From: a virus | Length of the DNA stretch: 64,000 bases | Direction: 5' to 3' (one strand) | IMG/VR virus record: IMGVR_UViG_3300001398_000004 | Location: 1-64,000 of that record | Part shown: one piece after another, positions 20,301-28,691 of the stretch | Layout: each line of letters starts with the position of its first letter | Position numbering within the stretch: position 1 is the stretch's first letter | The notes under the pieces: generated by a model | Database searches by the model: none | What the model was told of the DNA's origin: nothing | The model's input: the letters and a program-made list of their open reading frames with translations, nothing else | Made by a program: the position numbers and the translations under genes

Positions 20301-21416
20301 GCTGGAGTCACAATGGCTACGAACCCCTCGTTCGTACTGCCGGGTGCTCCGGAAATCGGCGACGAAATAGCAATCAACTATAGCCGCACTCCTTACCAGG
20401 GTGATGCTTGGGGCTCTCAGCAAGCACAGTCTGACATAGGGTACAAGCCTGGCCCGTTGGCAACTTCTGTTCGATACCAGCTATTGAACTCGGTATTAGA
20501 CCAGGCCAACCTGACTCGCCCCAATCAGAAAACCCTTGAAGTCTTGGCGGGAGTCCACTTCGTCACGACCTTGGGTACAGGGCGTTTCTCTGGTTCTGTC
20601 CCGACCTCCAATGACGACTTCAGGAACGTAGGCTTCGAAAGCTGGCTACCTCTGCCGACAACTCCAGTGGATGCGCGACCAACGATTCAGCCCACGGCCT
20701 TGAATGCTCTAGAGCGTGTCATGACCTTGGGTACGGAGTACTTGGGGTGCATTGAGCGCCTGCCTTTGGGAGCCCTCTTCCGGGACAAGGACTTCCGAGG
20801 CAACTACGTCAGTGGTCTGACCCTCACCCAAAATGGGGTCAATGGCCCACTTTCGATGGGTTATGGGGCTCCAGGTCTGATGGGTGCAAGCATTGCTCCA
20901 GACAATAACCTGGAATACACGGTGATCCCAGCCCATACAGCCTCTATCTCTTCCGGCAGCGCTGGAGAAATAGTGGTGCATGTTGACGGCGACGCCGGTA
21001 ACTACAATGTAGTCACCAACTTCCGAACCAATCGTGGTGGCTCCGCTTTCACTGCCTCTGGCTTTGCTGGTGGAGATATCGGCGGCATCCTTCCAGGTTC
21101 GTCAGGGAATACCACCTCGGGTGGCATCCTCTCTGGTATTGCGATGTTGGTTCGTAACGTACCGACCAGCATCGGGTCTACCGAAGTCAGTGCAGGTCAG
21201 GAACTGATGCTTCTGATCGCTACCACGGCTAGGGCTCAGAATAGTGGCGCTAATCTCAACACTGTTCAGGTGAGCACTTCCGGCACTGGCGAGGGTTACA
21301 GTGCCGTCGACCTGTACCGTATTAGTGGTCACCCAATCACCAATGACTCCAGTCGTGAGATTGTCGATCCGACGATTATCAAACTGGCTCGCCCCTCCGA
21401 CATTTTGAGCGTTTAA
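17364..21416 (+). CDS. Very large virion structural protein (paralogue of the gene at 12262)
   Basis: 1351 residues from ATG 17364 (a GTG lies immediately upstream; GGAG at a proper distance favours the ATG). It shares with the 12262 gene product the N-terminal SYKTVVFQAGRPPLDSEM block, the FLEVWQARVAPNPST block, RIQLQYRIRI, GDPGLWRAGDG and the C-terminal ELMLLIATTAR domain. Relative to that paralogue it carries an inserted beta-repeat around residues 318-395 (IQIGDEILYYSVITGTTMTL, then RGAFGSKAEAHKTG), a pattern common in phage tail proteins, plus a long middle section. The protein is probably a baseplate or tail structural component. Confidence 0.7.
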   Translation: MTDNFGPNVSRVLSPAQASYKTVVFQAGRPPLDSEMSFAQQIAAEWDRLHVLTGTPSGWLDDAINPQDSYVTSVNYSNWFQYGDQQAGERQSIMWAVVNGWIVPVTGTLTGAPPGSPNDSDTWNRITLPPPPANTGDARIDFAFLEVWQARVAPNPSTTNKPASSAVYRYGNVEGGASFIADDMQDPQIGFETSQRIQLQYRIRIASGLVGLASYPDGFDPSVVKGQGTATTPSSYVFTNMRTELGDPGLWRAGDGTQNSLGTVDGYTYAIPICGVFRRNSVGWAGDPSQNLNGAFNRNPLAVDRTGYKTFALAPTIVGGITATSTSLTLSSVVNLSIPLTPVTPVAIQIGDEILYYSVITGTTMTLSARGAFGSKAEAHKTGSTIKTVSGRPDGLFADQVAKTDILDLRHVVSPNGFDYAALLKGNLDKLLRGQLHSTWKRSGGGPQGTFVAYQDKVSATPGALGVTKLDAPDGIRQIFAEPASLQPVIIPISSPASTSTSPQAIGGTLGAAFNTGVTAIHPAGTGFQPGDIITISRSLFLNSLPGSDSDQLHLLADNTYFSIRFMGETTDCSNTTYSLSNDGSGNLLITFGGGFTVRNLGAFITLYVQYGAGRGMSRKPDAIHSVAYLSASPNILVQQQGLPAGNQPIRTTWAALWSKFQAGPFNGHLASTAEAYADPGSKSVILTPFRRHTFSGPNFKSTQKYVNTGNPSDAQFGAMPAYTPGGSPKWTTTDPLGVFSGYSDPTTARANMCVILPRRLMPGYGEVRVPILYSDSGNFAEGINFAFSAPKGGTPGNDYTNFVPPTDGSGAATYGVFSTLNLTNSTPVAYNTAYTDGLLIAGMRFFTDTRGLNRQGLELPPFYGIARLFAVYEAQDYKAHGSAYNPTTRAFVGTGATNLLRQNFSGPTFWIESDVDGDPTFILNADAIDITKSPNAISAFNSAHYVIESSIFGCDRGAFDLSQDCRIVLSRTRNEGTTAGVTMATNPSFVLPGAPEIGDEIAINYSRTPYQGDAWGSQQAQSDIGYKPGPLATSVRYQLLNSVLDQANLTRPNQKTLEVLAGVHFVTTLGTGRFSGSVPTSNDDFRNVGFESWLPLPTTPVDARPTIQPTALNALERVMTLGTEYLGCIERLPLGALFRDKDFRGNYVSGLTLTQNGVNGPLSMGYGAPGLMGASIAPDNNLEYTVIPAHTASISSGSAGEIVVHVDGDAGNYNVVTNFRTNRGGSAFTASGFAGGDIGGILPGSSGNTTSGGILSGIAMLVRNVPTSIGSTEVSAGQELMLLIATTARAQNSGANLNTVQVSTSGTGEGYSAVDLYRISGHPITNDSSREIVDPTIIKLARPSDILSV

Positions 21417-21418
21417 TC

Positions 21419-21616
21419 ATGGCCATTGAGAGTATGACCTATCTTGATATTCCGGTGGCCGCTCGCCAAGCGAACGCGGCCAAGGCCATCAACCGACTTG
21501 TGGAGCGCATGAACGAGGTCGGGGTGTCGGCTGAGCAGCGTGAGCTGATGGCTGCCCAAGTCAAGCGCATCGAACAATGGATGCAGGGGACACTCCCTGC
21601 TCCTGAAGGGATTTGA
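21419..21616 (+). CDS. Small helical protein, unknown
   Basis: 65 residues. ATG follows the preceding stop by two bases and the stop precedes the next ATG by three, so it is part of a coupled run. The sequence is almost wholly helical (ARQANAAKAINRLVERMNEV; ELMAAQVKRIEQWMQ) and suitable for a coiled coil. It has no membrane segment. It may be an accessory to the adjacent membrane proteins; no family is recognised. Confidence 0.6.
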   Translation: MAIESMTYLDIPVAARQANAAKAINRLVERMNEVGVSAEQRELMAAQVKRIEQWMQGTLPAPEGI

Positions 21617-21619
21617 GTC

Positions 21620-22297
21620 ATGGACCAAGCAGTACTAGCGTTTCTGACCAAAGGGACCTTCGTCCTTGCGGTTCTTGTCGTTGTCATCAACTTCTTCATT
21701 CGGCGGACTGTCCAGCTGATTCGTCCAGACTTTAAGCCTCTTGGCGGGGCCATGGACAAGAAGGCCATGTACGCAGATACTGCAGCGATGTGGTGGAACG
21801 AGATCGGCCTCTACGCTTTGCCTGTGGTCATTGGTGCGAACTTGGGTTTGGTCAAAGGCCTGGGATTCTTGTTCGATCCTTCGATCAAGACAGTGTCCGG
21901 TCACGTGTTTTATGCGGCAGTCGTGGGTTGGTTCGCGGACTTCTTGTACGAAGTGATTCAGAAGATCCTGTACAAGAGCACGGGTGTAACTTTGCCCAGT
22001 GCCAATGATTTGGGATCAGCCTCCTCCGAGGTTGTGGTCGTTCACGAAGAGCGCAAGGAACACCACGAGGATGCCCCCACAACGACTGTCGCAACCACGA
22101 CTACGACAGTGACGGTGAAGACTCCTGAGCCGGTCCCAGAGGCGGAGCCTGCCACTATTCCAGTTCCTGCTGCGGTTCCAGCAGCCCCTGTAGAAGTCGT
22201 AGCTACAGTAGTTCCTGTTGCTGCTCCAGCTGAAGTTCCGCCGGGCCCAGCTCCTACTGCATTAGGCGGTGGCGAAGAGCCTCCGAAGAGTGGTTGA
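21620..22297 (+). CDS. Multi-pass membrane protein with Pro/Ala/Val-rich tail, holin-like by context
   Basis: 225 residues. Hydrophobic segments lie at about 8-27 (LTKGTFVLAVLVVVINFFI), 64-84 and 93-110, followed by a His/Glu patch and a long low-complexity Pro/Ala/Val/Thr tail. A small multi-span protein in a cassette with a single-span protein and a secreted protein resembles lysis gene organisation, but no endolysin is visible nearby. The holin assignment is therefore inference only. Confidence 0.5.
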   Translation: MDQAVLAFLTKGTFVLAVLVVVINFFIRRTVQLIRPDFKPLGGAMDKKAMYADTAAMWWNEIGLYALPVVIGANLGLVKGLGFLFDPSIKTVSGHVFYAAVVGWFADFLYEVIQKILYKSTGVTLPSANDLGSASSEVVVVHEERKEHHEDAPTTTVATTTTTVTVKTPEPVPEAEPATIPVPAAVPAAPVEVVATVVPVAAPAEVPPGPAPTALGGGEEPPKSG

Positions 22298-22301
22298 TCC
22301 C

Positions 22302-22823
22302 ATGGCGCCTACTACTGAACCTACCTTTTGGTCAGCGGCTTGGGTTTGGACCAAGAAAGCGGCCCGCATGGTGGCCGCTCCCCTTCCGGCCTTGCTGTTG
22401 ATGGCAGGGGCTATCGTCCTAGTCGTTCTAGGGGCTAAGAACATCCAAATCGGTGGTCTATTGGGCAAGTTGTTCGGTAAGGATCCAGCGAGCAGCAAAG
22501 CTGTGGACGTAGCCAACACCATTCCGGCTCATCGGGTGGATTCGAATGGTGCCATCATCCCGGTGGGTACCCCGGATGCAACAGGGCAGACCCAGGCGGT
22601 GGTTGTCCCGATCGCTACCCCCACCATGTTCTCTGACCCGAACACGGTGACGATTACGCCTCCGAACTCAGCTCCCGTGGTCGTGGCGTTGCCTACCGGT
22701 GTAAAGTCATCCGACGTGGACAAGGTCGTGATAGTGAAGCCCGAAATCTACGCGGTTACCGTGAAGGACTCTTCTTCGGTGACCGGGTCCCATATCGACG
22801 ACCTGCTGAAGAAGTATCAATGA
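22302..22823 (+). CDS. Single-span membrane protein, unknown
   Basis: 173 residues from ATG 22302; an upstream in-frame GTG would overlap the previous gene. One transmembrane helix near residues 25-47 (PALLLMAGAIVLVVLGAKNI) is followed by a soluble domain rich in Val/Pro/Thr. The stop overlaps the next ATG by four bases (ATGA). It is part of the membrane/envelope cassette. A spanin- or anchor-like role is possible but unproven. Confidence 0.5.
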   Translation: MAPTTEPTFWSAAWVWTKKAARMVAAPLPALLLMAGAIVLVVLGAKNIQIGGLLGKLFGKDPASSKAVDVANTIPAHRVDSNGAIIPVGTPDATGQTQAVVVPIATPTMFSDPNTVTITPPNSAPVVVALPTGVKSSDVDKVVIVKPEIYAVTVKDSSSVTGSHIDDLLKKYQ

Positions 22824-23428
22824 GAAAAATCCTCCTGATCCTGTTGACGCTATTTTTGGGCATCACGCCAATGGGGGCTCAGGCTCAGGAGTGTGCTCCT
22901 GGCAGCAAGTGTGTGTCCGCAGACGACCTAAACACTCTTCTCACAATAGCGAGAGAGAAGCAGTGCCTACTCAGCACCCAGCCTACCATCACGATGGATC
23001 CGGTCACACTGACTATCGATCGCCAGGGGCGCATCTTCTTCACAGGCTCGGCTCCGCACCCATACTCATTGAAGATGTCTTGGTGCAATTACACCTTGGC
23101 CGCCCAAGGAAAAGTCACTGTTGTGGCTGCTGTCGAAGAGCCGCCGGACTGGGGTTTCCGATTTCGGCCGAAAGCCTACATGGGTGTTTTGCCCCTGGAG
23201 CCTTTCCACACGGGCAACAACGCAAGGAGCGCAGTGGATGCGGGCCTCATGCTCGACCCGCTGTACTACAAGTTCCTGAACCTCAACGTTCACGTAGGAT
23301 TCCGAGCTGTGGGCGCTGGCATTGGAGTAGATCTGACTCGTAATTTTGGGGTGTATGCCGGCTACGCACTCACGTGGGACGGTTTCAGGCAGAATCCTGA
23401 AGCGGCACTCTGGTTTTCTTTCTTCTGA
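22820..23428 (+). CDS. Secreted, possibly outer-membrane beta-barrel protein
   Basis: 202 residues with a classical signal peptide (MRKILLILLTLFLGITPMGA, cleavage near AQA-QE). The mature part has four to five Cys in the N-terminal third and amphipathic strands in the last third (LNLNVHVGFRAVGAGIGVDL; NFGVYAGYALTW). It ends in ALWFSFF, an aromatic C-terminus of the kind recognised by outer-membrane assembly machinery. A phage product modifying the outer membrane (for example superinfection exclusion) or a lysis protein is possible. The family is not recognised. Confidence 0.55.
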   Translation: MRKILLILLTLFLGITPMGAQAQECAPGSKCVSADDLNTLLTIAREKQCLLSTQPTITMDPVTLTIDRQGRIFFTGSAPHPYSLKMSWCNYTLAAQGKVTVVAAVEEPPDWGFRFRPKAYMGVLPLEPFHTGNNARSAVDAGLMLDPLYYKFLNLNVHVGFRAVGAGIGVDLTRNFGVYAGYALTWDGFRQNPEAALWFSFF

Positions 23429-23449
23429 GCGCAGAAGAATAGGTTGATT

Positions 23450-23491
23450 AGCTGTTCGTTGGGCTCTGTTGAGACACAGTCCCCAACAGCT
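23450..23491 (+). other. Compound hairpin between the envelope cassette and the helicase gene
   Basis: AGCTG/CAGCT and TTGGG/CCCAA arms flank an inner CTGT-TGAGAC-ACAG stem, giving a bulged hairpin in the 128-base intergenic gap. No U-run follows, so it is not a clean intrinsic terminator. It separates late-type structural genes from replication genes and may be a processing site or terminator. The remainder of the gap holds a GGTGTA motif at 23538. Confidence 0.45.
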
Positions 23492-23556
23492 AGTGATCAC
23501 GAATCCAGCATTATTTCGCAGGGATCCTCTATTCGGCGGTGTAGATACCTGCACCG

Positions 23557-26500
23557 ATGCCCGACGATATCAAGCTCAGTCCCGAACAGCAGAAACTCTA
23601 TGAGGAGCTGAAAGCCGTCCGTGCTCGCACAGATGTGAAGCTGCCGCCCTCTCCCATTCTTCGTCAGGAAATAGCAGGGCTGGACGGTGTGCTCCAGCCT
23701 TTCACCTTCCGCTATTACCAAGTACAGGGCATCTACCACATGCTTCGCCTGAAGCGTATGGTGCTAGGGGACAGCACTGGCTTGGGCAAGTGTACGACCC
23801 TTGATACTAGGCTCATTACGGACAGGGGGCAGATCTCCTTGGCTGCTTTGAAGCCCGAAGGGGACCTAGTCGAGGGGTTCTATGACCTCCCTTTCCCTGT
23901 TAATGTTTGGACTGGCCTAGAAACTGCCCCTGTCCGTCGGTTCTATTGGGGCGGCATCAAGCCCACGGTTAGGGTGACTACTAGAAACGGATTCGTATTG
24001 GAGGGCAGCCGAGTACATCCTGTGCTCATAAGAAGTGCCACTGGAGAGGTGTTTTCCAAACTACCTGCCCTCAATGAGGGGGACTTTGTTTGCATCGATC
24101 GCAATGAGGCGTACTTCCCAGAGACAGAACCAGAACTCAAAGCATTGGACAAGGAGGTCAGTCCTAACAGGGGGTTCAAGTACCCTGAGCGACTCACTCC
24201 GGACTTAGCTGCACTATTGGGTTGGCACATAGCTGAAGGTTGTAGACACCCAACATCCGTGAATGTGGCTCAGTACATCGACTCCAACCCTGAATGTCAT
24301 GCGGAGATAGAGCGCCTGTTTCAAGTTGTGTTCGGGTGGTTCAACTTGAATAAAAGGGACCTGGAGAAGGTTAACGTCTGCTCTCAGGACATACGTCGAT
24401 TCCTGATTGGGTGTGGTTTAGCTGAAGTGCTGGCGGCTGGTAAAGAGGTCCCTGAGTGTGTCCTTAGGGGATCCAGGGAGTCCGTCCGTCGGTTTCTTAG
24501 TGCATACATGGAGGCCGAGGGGTCAGTGGCCTCTTGTGGGTTCGAGGTCAGCTCGGCTTCTGAGAAGCTGATTAAGCAGGTGCAAGGCCTACTGTTACGT
24601 TTTGGGGTGGTATCAACTAGGTCCCCAAAACACGTAAAAGGCTATGAGCACACCTATTGGCGCCTGTCCTTTTTTTCGAATGACGCCAGGACATTCCAGG
24701 AGAAGATCGGGCTGATCTCTACCCGAAAACGGGAGGCCTTCCGAGACACTCTACAGAAGGACTCAAATCCAAATAAGGATGTAATCCCTCACTCTATCGA
24801 TCATGTGGGCGCCCTAAAAGCACTGCTACTTAAGGCTACTTCTAGGAGTGGGGCTAACGCTAATCGTAAGGGTTCTGGTATCAAGCAATTTGGACACTCT
24901 TTCCAATCCACTTTTACGCATATCCTAACGGGCGTCCGAGACCCAACTTATCAATGGCTGGACAAGCTCCTGGCTGTTGCTAGTGAGTTGGGCTTAGAAA
25001 AAGAGCCAGAATATCAAGAGGTGCAGAGGATTAGGTCCAACAACTACTTCTACGACCCTGTAGTCAAAATAGAACAGAGTGAAGCAGAGGTGGCTGACCT
25101 AGAGATTGAGCACCATTCCCACTGCTTCTCTGGGAACGGCTTCATCAATCACAATACGATCGAGACAATTGGTACTCTTGCATACCTCTGGGAGAAGCGC
25201 CCAGAGACCAAGGTCATCGTCGTGGCCCCCAAGTCGGCTATCCGTCAGTGGTCTGATGAAATAGAACGCTTTACTAAGGGTGTGAAGGTCTACATCGCCA
25301 CGGCCCCCAAAGAGAAGGGAGAGTCCCCCATTGAGGCGAGAGAACGCATCTACGAGGCTTGGGCTAACGCTCCCTCGGGGCCTAACGACCCGAAGGCAGT
25401 CCTCATTCTGAATTACGCCTTGTTGATCAGAGACTGGAATCACGGGGGTTTCCAGCCCCTAAAACCCAACGGGCAACCGGACCCGAAGGCCCCGGTTTTG
25501 CCAGGGTTGTTGGACAAAATAACCAAGAAGGTGGCCGAGAATCTGACTGTCATCTTCGATGAAGCCACTGCTTTCAAGTCAATGCGAACGAAGACTTGGG
25601 AGGTCGTTCGCTTCCTCTCGGATCGATCGAACCGTGTCTATGCGTTGACAGCCACCCTTCTCAAGAACAACCTCATGGAGGGCTACTGCATCTACAAGGC
25701 CATCCTACCGACGCTCTTTGGAGCCAAGACGAAGTTCATGGAGGACTACACCTTCTATGAGTTGAAGTCCGTGGGTAGGGCCAAAGTGCCAGTAATCAAG
25801 GGGTACAAGAACCTGGACCACTTCAAGGCGGCCATCGACCTGTACTTCCTAGGTCGACAGAAGCACGTCGTGTCCAAGGAACTGCCTGTACTGACCACAC
25901 GAGAAATAACCTGCGAGCTGAATGAAGCCGAGGTGCTCAAGTACCGTGAGGCTCTGACAGGGATTCTAGAACTAGGGGACGGCCAGGTCAAAGAGTTCGA
26001 GGAGACGAAGGCCCTCACGAGCCTCATCTACTGCCAACAGGTGGTCAACTCGCTCTCCCTCCTCAAGTTCAATGAGGGTGACGAAGTCGGCGGGTTCGAC
26101 CTAGACCTGAAAGTCGCGAAAATAGGCAACCTTTGCAGTAAAGAGCAGGCCCTATTGGACCTGCTCACCGAGGACTTGGAGGGTGACAAGGTCATCGTCT
26201 ATACTCGTTTTGAAAGCCTCGTGGCGAGATTGCAGGAGATCCTCAAGAAGAATGGGATCAGGAGCGCTCGAATCACAGGCAAAGAGAAGGACACGGATCG
26301 CCAGAAGGCTAAGGCAGCCTTCCAAGACCTGAAGTCAGATGTCAAGGTCATCTTCATCACAGCCGCTGGCAGCGAGGCCATCAACCTCCAAGCAGCCGCC
26401 GGCATGATTTTCTACGACCAGCCGTGGTCGTGGGGTGACTATGTCCAGTGTCTAGATATGGACACTGAGGTCTTAACCAAAAGGGGGTTCTTGAAACGGG

Positions 26501-27753
26501 TCGAGATTGGAGTGGAGGATTCTGTGGCAGCCCTTGACCCTATCAGTTCAAGCATTACGTGGCAGCCAATCTTGTCACTGACAGATCGTGCCCTGGCTCC
26601 GGGAGAGTCGATGTATTCTATAAAAAACCAGCACATTGACATACGTGTAACAGGTGGTCATCGCATGGTTTTCAAGAGAAAGACATCCAAAGATCATGAA
26701 CCTGTTTGGCCCGATGAGTGGGAATTCGTTACCTGTGAAGAGCTGTCAAAAGAAAAGTCTGAATTCAGATTGCCAGTGAGTGGGCTGGAGGCCCTACCTA
26801 CGACAGAAGCCCCCGTGACCGACTCAGAATTACGATTCATTGGCTGGTTTATGTCTGATGGCACTTACAACAAGAAGATAGCGCAGATCCAGATTGTACA
26901 AGCTGAGCACCAACCCCAAATTCATGATTTGAGGGCCTGTCTACAAGAGTGTGGATTTGATTGGAAGGAGTACCGCAGGGACCCCTCGAAGATCAAGGGG
27001 TGCTATCCTAACGGCAAACCTCAAATCCAATTTGCCATTCCTAAGGGTGTCGCAAAAGGGAGTCGGAAACGGAACGGCTGGAACCATTTGGCAGCATACC
27101 TGGATAAGGGCCTAGCCCCCATCATGGAGGATTTGAGCCCTAGGCAATTGGGTGTGTTTCTAGAGGCCCTCCATTTGGGGGATGGGGCAAAGAATTACGA
27201 TTCGTCTTGGACACAAAGAACCTACCATATTTCTACAGGGTCTAAGGTATTTGCGAACAGACTTCAGAGTTTATGCCTGAGGCGCGGGTATCATTGCAAT
27301 CTATATGAGCCTCGTGAGAGCACGACTATTATCCGTATCAAAGAGGTCACGCATCGAAGCTTGTCTGGAGGTAGGACAGCAGGCAGACCTAAGTTTGACG
27401 TTTCTCCCCATGTGGAGGGGGAGAGGGTGTGGTGTGTGGAGAATCCTGTGGGGACTTTAGTTACTCGTCGAAACGGGAAAGTAGCCATTGTAGGCAATTG
27501 TCTGGGTCGCATGATCCGCATCGGTTCGCCCCACACGGGTGTAATGGCCTACCACCTTCTGGCTGAACTGCCGGAAGTGGCCAAGAAAGACCGTAAGACC
27601 ATAGACCATCACGTCCTGGGCATGCTCAGGAAAAAGAAAAACCTCATCGACAAGGTGTTGGGCGAAGCCGCTATCGGCGCCCTGGAATTCGACAGCGAAG
27701 GCTCTTCGTCGTTGAAAGACCTCGTCCGTGCAATGCAAGGAAAAGCAACGTAA
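23557..27753 (+). CDS. SNF2-family DNA helicase containing two inteins
   Basis: 1398 residues before splicing and about 593 after. The extein opens with residues 1-78 ending in motif I (GDSTGLGK). After intein 1 it continues TIETIGT, then VIVVAPKSAIRQW (Ia), IFDEATAFKS (II), ALTATLLKNN (III), VIVYTRFESL (IV) and AAGSEAINLQ (V). Motif VI is split by intein 2 between GDYVQ and CLGRMIRIGS. Such SF2/SNF2 ATPases act in phage replication or recombination by branch migration or protein displacement. The next gene starts within its TAA, and DnaB-like, primase and polymerase genes follow. A GGTGTA motif lies 19 bases before the ATG and no Shine-Dalgarno sequence is evident. Confidence 0.9.
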   Translation: MPDDIKLSPEQQKLYEELKAVRARTDVKLPPSPILRQEIAGLDGVLQPFTFRYYQVQGIYHMLRLKRMVLGDSTGLGKCTTLDTRLITDRGQISLAALKPEGDLVEGFYDLPFPVNVWTGLETAPVRRFYWGGIKPTVRVTTRNGFVLEGSRVHPVLIRSATGEVFSKLPALNEGDFVCIDRNEAYFPETEPELKALDKEVSPNRGFKYPERLTPDLAALLGWHIAEGCRHPTSVNVAQYIDSNPECHAEIERLFQVVFGWFNLNKRDLEKVNVCSQDIRRFLIGCGLAEVLAAGKEVPECVLRGSRESVRRFLSAYMEAEGSVASCGFEVSSASEKLIKQVQGLLLRFGVVSTRSPKHVKGYEHTYWRLSFFSNDARTFQEKIGLISTRKREAFRDTLQKDSNPNKDVIPHSIDHVGALKALLLKATSRSGANANRKGSGIKQFGHSFQSTFTHILTGVRDPTYQWLDKLLAVASELGLEKEPEYQEVQRIRSNNYFYDPVVKIEQSEAEVADLEIEHHSHCFSGNGFINHNTIETIGTLAYLWEKRPETKVIVVAPKSAIRQWSDEIERFTKGVKVYIATAPKEKGESPIEARERIYEAWANAPSGPNDPKAVLILNYALLIRDWNHGGFQPLKPNGQPDPKAPVLPGLLDKITKKVAENLTVIFDEATAFKSMRTKTWEVVRFLSDRSNRVYALTATLLKNNLMEGYCIYKAILPTLFGAKTKFMEDYTFYELKSVGRAKVPVIKGYKNLDHFKAAIDLYFLGRQKHVVSKELPVLTTREITCELNEAEVLKYREALTGILELGDGQVKEFEETKALTSLIYCQQVVNSLSLLKFNEGDEVGGFDLDLKVAKIGNLCSKEQALLDLLTEDLEGDKVIVYTRFESLVARLQEILKKNGIRSARITGKEKDTDRQKAKAAFQDLKSDVKVIFITAAGSEAINLQAAAGMIFYDQPWSWGDYVQCLDMDTEVLTKRGFLKRVEIGVEDSVAALDPISSSITWQPILSLTDRALAPGESMYSIKNQHIDIRVTGGHRMVFKRKTSKDHEPVWPDEWEFVTCEELSKEKSEFRLPVSGLEALPTTEAPVTDSELRFIGWFMSDGTYNKKIAQIQIVQAEHQPQIHDLRACLQECGFDWKEYRRDPSKIKGCYPNGKPQIQFAIPKGVAKGSRKRNGWNHLAAYLDKGLAPIMEDLSPRQLGVFLEALHLGDGAKNYDSSWTQRTYHISTGSKVFANRLQSLCLRRGYHCNLYEPRESTTIIRIKEVTHRSLSGGRTAGRPKFDVSPHVEGERVWCVENPVGTLVTRRNGKVAIVGNCLGRMIRIGSPHTGVMAYHLLAELPEVAKKDRKTIDHHVLGMLRKKKNLIDKVLGEAAIGALEFDSEGSSSLKDLVRAMQGKAT
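23791..25155 (+). mobile_element. Intein 1 (455 aa, LAGLIDADG) in helicase motif I
   Basis: In-frame insertion after Lys78 of the Walker A motif. It starts with Cys79 (CTTLDTRLITDRG), has block B SRVHPVLI, LAGLIDADG-type helices LLGWHIAEG and FLSAYMEAEGSV, and block F leading to GNGFINHN, with Thr as the +1 extein residue. All nucleophiles needed for protein splicing are present (Cys1, penultimate His, terminal Asn, +1 Thr). ATPase activity requires excision. Confidence 0.92.
26449..27498 (+). mobile_element. Intein 2 (350 aa, LAGLIDADG) in helicase motif VI
   Basis: Starts with Cys965 (CLDMDTEVLTKRG), has block B VTGGHRMVF, endonuclease helices FIGWFMSDGTY and FLEALHLGDGAK, and ends NGKVAIVGN before extein Cys. 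The usual penultimate His is Gly here, a known natural variation that can slow Asn cyclisation. Removal restores QCLGRMIRIG. It is unrelated in detail to intein 1, so the two were acquired separately. Confidence 0.9.
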
Positions 27754-28691
27754 TGTCTGAAACCTGTACCCGCTGCGGGTTCGATGTTGTGGAGGGCTGC
27801 ATGCCCAACGGCACTATCAAAGATGCCGAAGACCGCATGCGTCACTGCCCCAACATGGCTCGTAAGCTGAAGATAGCCAACATCAGAGAACGTTTAGGCA
27901 TCCTCTGTAAGGCTACATCAATCAAGACTAGCCCGCTATTCACGCCTTCAGTGAAAGAGGGGGCTCCATTGGTCGATTTAACCACTCAGAACCTCTTCAT
28001 CCGAGGGGTGACCAAGAATGGGTTGCACCCACACCTCAAGCTAGCTCTGGCCGGCAAGATGTGGACCAATCCAACCTATGCCTACAAGATAGTGGAAGAC
28101 CATCGTCTGAAGGACGTGTATCTAGGTGGCGAGTCTTTCAGGAACCGTACCCCGACACAACGGGAGCGTAATGAGACCACCAACATCATCTCTGACATAG
28201 TCGGGGAAGCCTTCGACCTAGTCATCATCATCTTGGGTACGCTGGGTTACAAGAACATCGCAGCTCCAGGCATCCTCAAAGAGGCTCTGATGGTTCGGGA
28301 GTCCTTGGGGAAAGCCACCTGGCTGTTTGAAAGCAAGGACCCTGCGATGCCCTGGAAATTCTCCAAGGACTCGGACATCGAACTCTATGTCGAACGTTTT
28401 CGACCTATCCAATTGGAGTCTGACGATGACTCTAGTGACTGGTCCTACGAAGCGAACGGGATCTCAGTGGATGAGCACGAGCCTCAGCAGCCGGACCTGA
28501 ATCCCGCTGCCCACGAGGTTGATGAGGAGCCCCCTCCTCCCAGCCCCAGGAAGCCTCAGCGTACGGCATCCAGAGAAATCTATAGAGACGAGCCTCCCTG
28601 GAAGCCCTCTGGTGGTGTGGTCGATGACCTGTCTGGTCCCGGTGGGGGCCCCGACGGCAACCGTAAGAAGAAGTTCAAGGGGAAGTGGTAA
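27753..28691 (+). CDS. Zinc-binding, DnaC-like helicase-loader candidate with degenerate ATPase
   Basis: 312 residues, ATG overlapping the helicase TAA. The N-terminus has CTRCG, C16 and HC around residue 32, a probable zinc site. The middle resembles the DnaC AAA+ fold: FDLVIIILGTLGYKN sits where DnaC-type loaders have a Walker B strand, followed by LKEALMVRESLGKATWLFES, similar to the post-Walker B helix and sensor strand. The acidic Walker B pair and a Walker A loop are absent, so ATP hydrolysis is unlikely. The C-terminus is Pro-rich and ends in KKKFKGKW. Placement directly before the DnaB-like gene supports a loader role, by inference. Confidence 0.5.
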   Translation: MSETCTRCGFDVVEGCMPNGTIKDAEDRMRHCPNMARKLKIANIRERLGILCKATSIKTSPLFTPSVKEGAPLVDLTTQNLFIRGVTKNGLHPHLKLALAGKMWTNPTYAYKIVEDHRLKDVYLGGESFRNRTPTQRERNETTNIISDIVGEAFDLVIIILGTLGYKNIAAPGILKEALMVRESLGKATWLFESKDPAMPWKFSKDSDIELYVERFRPIQLESDDDSSDWSYEANGISVDEHEPQQPDLNPAAHEVDEEPPPPSPRKPQRTASREIYRDEPPWKPSGGVVDDLSGPGGGPDGNRKKKFKGKW

